The position numbers were made by a program, and so were the translations under genes. From assembly GCA_013694495.1 (NCBI GenBank), contig JACDCH010000149.1, forward strand, positions 1-11,686: a stretch of 11,686 nt of DNA, written 5' to 3'. The notes beneath the pieces were generated by a model. It was not told the DNA's origin. It was given only the letters and a program-made list of their open reading frames with translations, and searched no databases. Source of the DNA: Acidimicrobiia bacterium. GTDB lineage: Bacteria; Actinomycetota; Acidimicrobiia; Acidimicrobiales; JACDCH01. Shown here in pieces: positions 6,697-11,686 of this stretch (position 1 is the first letter of the stretch; every line of letters begins with the position of its first letter).

Positions 6697-7596
6697 CTAC
6701 ACCCGTTCCACTCGGGCCGAGCCGAACAGGCCCGAGGGTCGCACGAGCAGCACCACCAGGATCACGATGAGGCTGACGGTGCCCCGCAGCTCCTGGCCGA
6801 TGAGCTCCGGTTGGTAGCCGGCGACGGTGTTCTCGAGGACGCCGAGCAGCAGGCCCGCGACCACGGCGCCGAGCAGGCTGTCGAAGCCCCCGAGCATCGC
6901 CGCCGCGGTGGCCGAGAAGAAGATCGTGAACATCATCGTCGACTCGACCTGGCCGTTCTGCGACGCCACCAGGCCACCGCCGACGGCACCGACGAAGGCC
7001 GCCAGGCCCCATGACACCATCAGCACGCGACCGACCTTGATGCCGGTGAGTGGGGCGTTGTCGGGGTTGCTGGCCACCGCCCGCATGGCGAGGCCGAGCT
7101 TCGTCCTCTGGAACAGCACGAACAGCAGACCGGCGACGGCGAGGGTGACGACCAGGTTCCCGATCGCCACGATCCGCCAGGTCGCGCCGCCGATGCGCAC
7201 GAAGTCGTCCGGCGCGTTCGGGAACAGCGACGGCACCTGTTCCGGGATCGTGACCTTCCACGCGAACGGCGCCAGCGAGTTGATGCCGAGGAACAGCCCG
7301 ATGAGCGCGACGCCGACCGCGAAGGTGGAGCGGCGCCCGATGGGCCGGATGATGAAGTGCTCGACGAGCGTGGCGATCGCGAAGCCGAACACGGCGCTCA
7401 GCAGCACGGTGAACCAGAACGGCAGCCCCGACTCGTTGAGCCACCAGGCGAAGAAGGCCGAGAGCATCGCCAGCTCACCCTGGGCGAAGTTGAGGTGGGA
7501 GGTGCCGCGGAAGATGATCACGAGCCCGAGGGCGAGCAGCGCGTAGATGGCGCCGGACGACAGGCCGTCGAAGAGGTACTGGAGGAACCGCGTCAA
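6697..7596 (-). CDS. livH: Branched-chain amino acid/amide ABC transporter permease LivH
   Basis: First permease of the importer, 299 residues, the normal LivH length. The N-terminus FDGLSSGAIYALLALGLVII (9-28) and LNFAQGELAML (35-45) are classic LivH motifs. The ATPase-coupling loop is LAMRAVASNPDNAPLTGI (169-186), and the C-terminus ends in the usual VLLVRPSGLFG (282-292). I chose TTG 7596 because an AGGAG overlapping the livF stop lies five bases upstream and the encoded N-terminus matches the family. Longer starts would read antisense through livF. The gap to livF is 8 bp and to livM 4 bp. With LivM it should form the membrane channel of one transporter. The rare TTG start may lower its translation relative to the receptor. 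Confidence 0.95.
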   Translation of the reverse strand: MTRFLQYLFDGLSSGAIYALLALGLVIIFRGTSHLNFAQGELAMLSAFFAWWLNESGLPFWFTVLLSAVFGFAIATLVEHFIIRPIGRRSTFAVGVALIGLFLGINSLAPFAWKVTIPEQVPSLFPNAPDDFVRIGGATWRIVAIGNLVVTLAVAGLLFVLFQRTKLGLAMRAVASNPDNAPLTGIKVGRVLMVSWGLAAFVGAVGGGLVASQNGQVESTMMFTIFFSATAAAMLGGFDSLLGAVVAGLLLGVLENTVAGYQPELIGQELRGTVSLIVILVVLLVRPSGLFGSARVERV

Positions 7597-7601
7597 GGGA
7601 G

Positions 7602-7606
7602 CTCCT
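7602..7606 (-). promoter_or_regulatory. Ribosome binding site of livH, overlapping the livF stop codon
   Basis: AGGAG on the minus strand shares two bases with the livF TAG and sits five bases before TTG 7596. It decides the livH start and suggests coupling to livF translation. Confidence 0.75.
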
Positions 7607-8360
7607 AGTAGCCGAGGTAGGCCTTGCGGACGGAATCGTCGTCGCGGAGCGACGCGGCGTCGCCCGAGGCGACGATGGAGCCGGTTTCGAGGACGTAGGC
7701 CCGGTTGGCGATGTCCATGGCCAGGTTGGCGTTCTGCTCCACGAGCAGGACAGCCGTCCCATCCTCCTCGTTGAGCCGCTGCAGGATGCGGAACATCTCC
7801 TGCACGATGATCGGCGCCAGGCCCTGGCTCGGCTCGTCGCACAGCAGGAGCCGGGGCCGGCTCATCAGGGCGCGGGCGATGGCGAGCATCTGCTGCTCGC
7901 CGCCGGACAGGCTGCCCGCCTTCTGCGTGCGGCGCTCGGCGAGGCGGGGGAAGGTCGTGTACCAGCGGTCGAGGTCGTCGGCCAGCGGGTCCTTGCGCAG
8001 GTAGGCGCCGACGAGGAGGTTGTCCTCGACGGTGAGGTCGGTGAACGTGCCCCGACCCTGGGGCACCTGGGCGATGCCGTGCGCCACGATCGCGTCGGGC
8101 GAGGCCCGGCTGATGTCGTGGCCGTCGAAGACGAGGCTCCCGCGCCGGGCGAGCACCCCGGACAGCGACAGCATCGTCGTGGTCTTGCCGGCGCCGTTGG
8201 CCCCGAGGATCACGACCATCTCGCCGGCCTGCACCGTGAAGTCGAGGCCGTGCAGCACCTCGATGGGCCCGTAGCCGGCGTGCAGCCCGGAGACCTCGAG
8301 CAGCGCGGGACCGGCGGCCGAGCTCGCCGACGGCGCAACTTCCTCGGCGGCGTCGGTCAC
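7605..8360 (-). CDS. livF: Branched-chain amino acid/amide ABC transporter ATP-binding protein LivF
   Basis: Cytoplasmic ATPase subunit, 251 residues. Motifs in order are Walker A GANGAGKT (53-60), Q-loop QVPQGRGTF (98-106), ABC signature LSGGEQQMLAIARAL (151-165), Walker B LLLCDEPSQGLAP (171-183), and the LivF-typical switch LLVEQN (205-210) in which Gln replaces the usual His. An Ala/Ser/Glu-rich N-terminal extension of about 18 residues precedes the domain. Start GTG 8360 overlaps the livG stop by four bases (GTGA), a standard coupling arrangement, which is why I prefer it over the longer open frame upstream. It should pair with LivG beneath LivH and LivM. All ATPase motifs are intact. Confidence 0.95.
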   Translation of the reverse strand: MTDAAEEVAPSASSAAGPALLEVSGLHAGYGPIEVLHGLDFTVQAGEMVVILGANGAGKTTTMLSLSGVLARRGSLVFDGHDISRASPDAIVAHGIAQVPQGRGTFTDLTVEDNLLVGAYLRKDPLADDLDRWYTTFPRLAERRTQKAGSLSGGEQQMLAIARALMSRPRLLLCDEPSQGLAPIIVQEMFRILQRLNEEDGTAVLLVEQNANLAMDIANRAYVLETGSIVASGDAASLRDDDSVRKAYLGY

Positions 8361-9148
8361 GCCGCGGTCCCCAGGTAGGCCTGGATCACGGCCGGGTGGT
8401 TGCGGACCTCGGTCGGGGTGCCCTCGGCGATCTTGCTGCCGAAGTCCATCGCCACGACCTTGTCGGAGATGCCCATCACCATCGCCATGTGGTGCTCGAC
8501 GAGCAGGACGGTGAGCCCGAACTCGTCGCGGATCCGCTTGACGGTCTCGCCCAGCTCGTCGACCTCGTTGTGCGTGAGGCCCGACGCCGGCTCGTCCATC
8601 AGGAGGAAGCGGGGACGAGCAGCCAGGGCGCGAGCGATCTCGAGCCGTTTCAGGGTGCCGAACGGGAGCCCCGCCGCAGGGCGGAAGGCGAGGTCGGCGA
8701 GGCCCAGCTGGTCGAGCAGGCCGTAGGCGAGCTCGCGGGTCTCGCGCTCCTCCTTCCACGGGTTCAGCCGCAGTGCGGCCCGCACGAAGCCGATCGACCC
8801 GCGGCTGTGGGCGCCGACCATGACGTTCTCGAGCAGCGTCATCGACGGGAACAGCGCCAGGTTCTGGAACGTCCGGGTGATGCCGAGCTTGGCCATGGTG
8901 TGGCGGGGCTTGCCGAGCAGGTCGACGCCGTCGAAGACCACCCGGCCCGAGCTGGGCTGGTAGATGCGGCTCACAACGTTGAACATCGTGGTCTTGCCGG
9001 CCCCGTTCGGGCCGATGAGGCCGCAGATCTGTCCCGGGGCGATGTCGAAGGTCAGGCCCGACAGCGCGGTGATGCCGCCGAAGCGGACGGTCACGTCGCT
9101 GACATCGAGGAGCGGCCTGCCCGCGTCGTCGGGCAACGCACTGGCCAA
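8357..9148 (-). CDS. livG: Branched-chain amino acid/amide ABC transporter ATP-binding protein LivG
   Basis: Second ATPase subunit, 263 residues. It has Walker A GPNGAGKT (46-53), the LivG-type Q-loop ITRTFQNLALFP (90-101), a divergent signature LPFGTLKRLEIARAL (161-175) and Walker B FLLMDEPASGL (181-191). The switch His219 lies in LLVEHHM (215-221). LivG proteins usually carry LSYG- or LPYG-type signatures in place of LSGGQ, so LPFG is within the family's range. The start is TTG 9148, supported by a strong purine-rich ribosome site six bases upstream. It follows livK after a 74-bp gap holding a perfect palindrome and overlaps livF by four bases. It should form the nucleotide-binding pair with LivF. 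Confidence 0.95.
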   Translation of the reverse strand: MASALPDDAGRPLLDVSDVTVRFGGITALSGLTFDIAPGQICGLIGPNGAGKTTMFNVVSRIYQPSSGRVVFDGVDLLGKPRHTMAKLGITRTFQNLALFPSMTLLENVMVGAHSRGSIGFVRAALRLNPWKEERETRELAYGLLDQLGLADLAFRPAAGLPFGTLKRLEIARALAARPRFLLMDEPASGLTHNEVDELGETVKRIRDEFGLTVLLVEHHMAMVMGISDKVVAMDFGSKIAEGTPTEVRNHPAVIQAYLGTAA

Positions 9149-9154
9149 CGTGGT

Positions 9155-9164
9155 CCCCCTTCCT
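9155..9164 (-). promoter_or_regulatory. Strong ribosome binding site of livG
   Basis: The minus strand reads AGGAAGGGGG, six bases before TTG 9148. It supports this non-ATG start. Confidence 0.7.
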
Positions 9165-9177
9165 GGTGGAGCAGGTC

Positions 9178-9199
9178 CCCGGGGCCGGCCGGCCCCGGG
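9178..9199. terminator. 22-bp perfect palindrome between livK and livG (attenuator or RNA stem-loop candidate)
   Basis: CCCGGGGCCGG is followed directly by its exact reverse complement. The transcript could fold into a nine-base-pair all-GC stem with a four-base loop. It starts 23 bases after the livK stop in the direction of transcription, and no T-tract follows. In other livK-type operons, stem-loops between receptor and transporter genes are known to reduce downstream expression or protect the receptor message. That role here is inferred. Confidence 0.6.
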
Positions 9200-9222
9200 A
9201 ACACCGCCCCGGCGTACGCCTG

Positions 9223-10641
9223 CTACTCGGTGAACTCGGTCTGGCCTTCGAAGCTCGTGATGAGCTCGCCGATGTCCGTGTAGGTCTTGGTGTCGGCGTC
9301 GTACTGCACGACCTGCATCGACTCGAGGCCGAACGGGTCTTCGGCGCCGCCCATCGTGTAGTTCAGCCCTTCACGGAAGAGCGTGGCGTGGAAGTCGATG
9401 CTGCGGGCCGCGTTGAGGATCGACGCCCGCGTGAGGCCATCGGGCGACTCGGCGGCGAGGCGCAGGGTTTCGACCGTGAGCTCACCGGTGACCCAGCCGG
9501 CGGCGGCGGTGGCGAAGTCGCCGTCGGCGGCGAAGCCGGCTGCGGTCATCGCGTCGCGGTAGGCCGAGATGTCGGGATCGGATGCGTTGGCCGGGTCGTT
9601 GGCGTCCTTGGCCGTGACGATCGTGAAGATCCCGTCGGCCGCGGCGCCGGAGATGGCCAGGAGCAGCGTGCTGGCGCAGGTGGACGTGATGTAGATGCGG
9701 GGCTCCCAACCGGGGTTGGCGGCCTTGGCGTTGGCCACCTCGGTGAGGAACGCCGGGCACTGGGCGCCCAGCGGCACGGCCAGGATGACGTCGGGCGTCT
9801 GGGCGGCGATGGCGTTGACCTGCGAGGTCGGCGGGTTGTTGTCACCGTTCTCGACGGTCTGCGTGCCCAGGATCTCGATGCCGGCGTCCGGCGCCAGGCC
9901 CTCGAGAGCGTCGGCGTAGGACTGGCCGAACTCGCTGTTCACGTGGAAGACCGAGGCGGTGGCCCCGTCCGGGAACTCGGCGGCGATGTTGTCGACGTAC
10001 ACCGCGGTCTCGGTGTTGTACGGCGGGAGGCCGCCCGTGGTCCACGGGTAGTTCTCGACGTCGCCCCAGATTGGTGCGCCCGTGAGGGCGAACAGCTGCG
10101 GGTAGCACTCGCCGTTGAGGAGGTCGCGCACGGCCTGGTTGTTGCCCGTGCCGATCATGCCGGTGAAGAGGTTGACCCCCGTGTTGTCGATCAGGCCCTC
10201 GACGGCCGGCGTCGTGAGCGTCGGGTTGAACTGGTCGTCCTCGATCGTGAGCTCGAGGGTGACGCCCGGCACGAGCTCGTTCTCGTTGGCGAAGGCGATG
10301 TAGTTGCGCAGGCCGTCGGCCACAGGCGCGAACGCGGCAGCGGCGGCACCGCCCGAGAGCGGCATCGTCGCGCCGATCGACACCGTGCCCTCGATGGGAG
10401 CGGTGGCGTCCTCCGGGCAGTCGGCGGCGTCGACCGCGAAGGCCCCTTCCTCGCCCCCGCCCGCCGCCGTGGTGGCGGTGGCGTCGGTGCCCGTCTCCTC
10501 GGTCGCGGTGTCGGTCGTCTCCTCGCCGCCACCGCCCGCCGTGGTCGCCGTCGTCGGGTCGTCGTCGCCGCCGCATGCTGCGAGCAGCAAGAGGCCGCTG
10601 GCGGCGAGCGCCGCGAGCGAGTGACGCCTGGCTCGATTCAT
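9223..10641 (-). CDS. livK: ABC transporter substrate-binding lipoprotein (LivK-like, type I periplasmic-binding fold)
   Basis: Extracytoplasmic receptor of the importer, 472 residues. A basic start (MNRARRH), hydrophobic core and lipobox LAAC predict lipid attachment at Cys23. A low-complexity linker rich in Thr, Glu, Gly and Asp (24-66) tethers the binding domain above the membrane. The mature domain begins with GTVSIGATMPLSGG (85-98) and continues with GLRNYIAFANENE (110-122), then VFHVNSEFGQSYADAL (231-246), as in Peripla_BP_6-type LivK proteins. Four Cys in the mature domain (75, 179, 295, 322) could form disulfides. It is about 100 residues longer than E. coli LivK, partly because of the linker. 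ATG 10641 has AAAGGGAG seven bases upstream. It is first in the operon, as expected for a receptor needed in excess. The ligand could be an amino acid, amide, urea or aromatic acid; the sequence alone does not say. Confidence 0.94.
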   Translation of the reverse strand: MNRARRHSLAALAASGLLLLAACGGDDDPTTATTAGGGGEETTDTATEETGTDATATTAAGGGEEGAFAVDAADCPEDATAPIEGTVSIGATMPLSGGAAAAAFAPVADGLRNYIAFANENELVPGVTLELTIEDDQFNPTLTTPAVEGLIDNTGVNLFTGMIGTGNNQAVRDLLNGECYPQLFALTGAPIWGDVENYPWTTGGLPPYNTETAVYVDNIAAEFPDGATASVFHVNSEFGQSYADALEGLAPDAGIEILGTQTVENGDNNPPTSQVNAIAAQTPDVILAVPLGAQCPAFLTEVANAKAANPGWEPRIYITSTCASTLLLAISGAAADGIFTIVTAKDANDPANASDPDISAYRDAMTAAGFAADGDFATAAAGWVTGELTVETLRLAAESPDGLTRASILNAARSIDFHATLFREGLNYTMGGAEDPFGLESMQVVQYDADTKTYTDIGELITSFEGQTEFTE

Positions 10642-10752
10642 CGCGTTTCTCCCTTTAGGTGGTCCGAGCGCCTTCACCCCCCGGCAAGTGCGCCGGTCAT
10701 TGTCTAGCTCGCCCGTGACCCCCGACGGCGCCGCCGGAGGGAGAATGGAGCG
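10642..10752. promoter_or_regulatory. 111-bp divergent intergenic region upstream of livK and the GAF gene
   Basis: It contains the livK ribosome site (10649-10656) and must hold the livK promoter and probably that of the GAF gene. A short inverted repeat, CCGGC / GCCGG with a six-base spacer (10681-10696), could be an operator. A GGAGGGAG (10736-10743) precedes the GAF gene. I could not find convincing -35 and -10 pairs on either strand. Confidence 0.4.
10649..10656 (-). promoter_or_regulatory. Ribosome binding site of livK
   Basis: The minus strand reads AAAGGGAG, seven bases before ATG 10641. It supports the short lipoprotein start over the long open frame that continues antisense to the GAF gene. 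Confidence 0.75.
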
Positions 10753-11686
10753 GTGGGGGTCGCAGGAGGGGACGAGGCAGGGCCGGGGCCCCTGGGTGCG
10801 CTCGCCAACCTCGCCGCTGCGCTCGCCGGTGCGCACGACCAGGACGCCGTGCTCGTCGCGCTGCGCGATCGCCTCGCCGCCGTGCTCGGCGTCGCCGACG
10901 CCACCGTGGCCGTCATCGCCCGCGGCGCGGCCCTCGACGCCGGCGGGGCCACCGCCACCGCGGCCCGCTCCGGGGAGGTCACCCTCGGCGACCACGCCGC
11001 CTCGGACGGGACGATCGGCGCGGTCGCCCTGCCCCTCAGCGATGCCAAGGGCCAGGTCGTCTCGGTCGTGACGCTCTCGTCGCCGGAGGCCAGGCACCTC
11101 GACGGGTCCACGCGCGCCGCCGCCCGGGTCGCGTTCGAGCTCGGGTGCAACGCCATGCGCCACCTGTCGATCGTCGTCCGGGCGGCGAGGATGGCGGCCC
11201 TCGCCGGCCACCTGTCCGGCGCCGTCACGACCACCGACGTGGCCCGTGTCCTCCGCGACCACGGCGCGGCACCGGTCGGCGCCACCCTGGCCAGCGTCCG
11301 GCTGGTGAGCGCGGAGACGGGCACGCTCGAGGGCCTCGTCGTCGCCACGTCCCTGGACCCGGCGATGGTCGAGCGCTACGTGGCGGTCGAGCTCGATGCT
11401 CCCTTCCCGATCAGCCACGCAGTCCGCACCGACGAGTCCGTGTGGCTGCCCGACCTCGACGAGTACGCCGCCCGGTTCCCCGAGGCCGCCGTCGACGCTC
11501 GAGCGGCAGGCTTCGCCGCCAGCGCGGCCGTGCCGATCCACGACGGCGCCGGCGCCGTCATCGGCGTCCTGGCGGTGGCATGGACCGACCCGGTGCGCCT
11601 CGACGAGCTCGTCCGCGCCGCCGTGCTCACGATCGCCGACCTCGTGGCGCAGAGCCTCGAGCGGGCCCGGCTCACCGACGCCAACG
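10753..11686 (+). CDS. GAF-domain sensory protein (3' end beyond window)
   Basis: An open frame of 311 residues runs off the right edge. GTG 10753 is the only start after an in-frame TAG at 10705. An in-frame ATG is absent there; the nearby ATG 10745 is in another frame. Residues about 15-125 look like a degenerate GAF or GAF-like module (LRDRLAAVLGVADATVAVI, then IGAVALPLSD). A helical connector follows (about 126-160). A clearer GAF domain spans about 155-305, with DAPFPISHAVRTDESVW in the middle, SAAVPIHDGAGAVIGVLAVAW near its end, and a closing helix LVAQSLERARLTDAN. In actinobacteria such GAF pairs usually precede a PP2C/SpoIIE phosphatase, GGDEF or histidine-kinase output domain, which would lie outside the window. 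The GAF ligand is unknown. It is divergent from livK and could sense something related, but nothing in the sequence proves that. Confidence 0.85.
   Translation, partial: MGVAGGDEAGPGPLGALANLAAALAGAHDQDAVLVALRDRLAAVLGVADATVAVIARGAALDAGGATATAARSGEVTLGDHAASDGTIGAVALPLSDAKGQVVSVVTLSSPEARHLDGSTRAAARVAFELGCNAMRHLSIVVRAARMAALAGHLSGAVTTTDVARVLRDHGAAPVGATLASVRLVSAETGTLEGLVVATSLDPAMVERYVAVELDAPFPISHAVRTDESVWLPDLDEYAARFPEAAVDARAAGFAASAAVPIHDGAGAVIGVLAVAWTDPVRLDELVRAAVLTIADLVAQSLERARLTDAN

Noticed and set aside
10435..10575. Possible tandem repeat or microsatellite DNA
   Set aside because: This GC-rich, repetitive stretch encodes the Thr/Glu/Gly/Asp linker of the lipoprotein, a common feature of actinobacterial surface lipoproteins. 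No exact repeat unit is visible.
9166..10707. Plus-strand 513-codon open frame over livK
   Set aside because: Arg/Gly/Val-rich composition without motifs, and fully antisense to the well-supported receptor gene.
10642..11541. Long N-terminal extension of the livK open frame
   Set aside because: A canonical lipoprotein signal peptide starts at ATG 10641 behind a good ribosome site. The extension is antisense to the GAF gene and has no signal-peptide character.
1..11686. CRISPR array, insertion sequence, attachment site, tRNA or rRNA
   Set aside because: No spaced direct repeats, transposase or integrase motifs, or RNA-gene sequences were seen. The window is almost entirely filled by eleven protein-coding genes.

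Overview
The window is GC-rich (roughly 70% by eye), gene-dense and fully bacterial. Long spurious antisense ORFs, GTG and TTG starts, a lipoprotein with a Thr/Glu/Gly-rich linker and several lipid-metabolism-type genes suggest a high-GC actinobacterium. My best guess is the class Acidimicrobiia, but this rests on style and not on a marker gene.

Layout. (a) 1-4591, minus strand: four closely packed genes reading towards the left edge. They are a cytochrome P450 (4591-3380), a CruF/DUF422-like membrane protein (3362-2487), a small two-helix membrane protein with a C-terminal Ada-like Cys/His motif (2468-1908), and a LivH-LivM fused permease (from 1901, running off the left edge). Gaps are 6-18 bp, so this looks like one operon. 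(b) 4646-5470, plus strand: a divergently transcribed crotonase-fold protein that lacks both canonical hydratase glutamates. (c) 5523-10641, minus strand: a complete five-gene branched-chain amino acid/amide-type (HAAT) ABC importer in transcription order livK-livG-livF-livH-livM, with a 22-bp perfect palindrome between livK and livG. (d) 10753-11686, plus strand: the start of a GAF-domain sensory protein that is cut by the right edge.

How they work together. System (c) is self-sufficient: a lipoprotein receptor captures a small ligand, LivH and LivM form the channel, and LivF and LivG hydrolyse ATP. System (a) supplies a second, differently built permease of the same superfamily, co-transcribed with oxidative and lipid-type enzymes. 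Together with the adjacent crotonase, this suggests that at least one transporter handles something other than plain leucine/isoleucine/valine, for example a terpenoid, aromatic or acyl compound. That is inference. I saw no mobile element, CRISPR array, tRNA or rRNA. All eleven genes belong to recognisable families or carry recognisable motifs, so I do not claim a wholly new system. The most interesting parts are the mixed operon (a) and the catalytically atypical crotonase.
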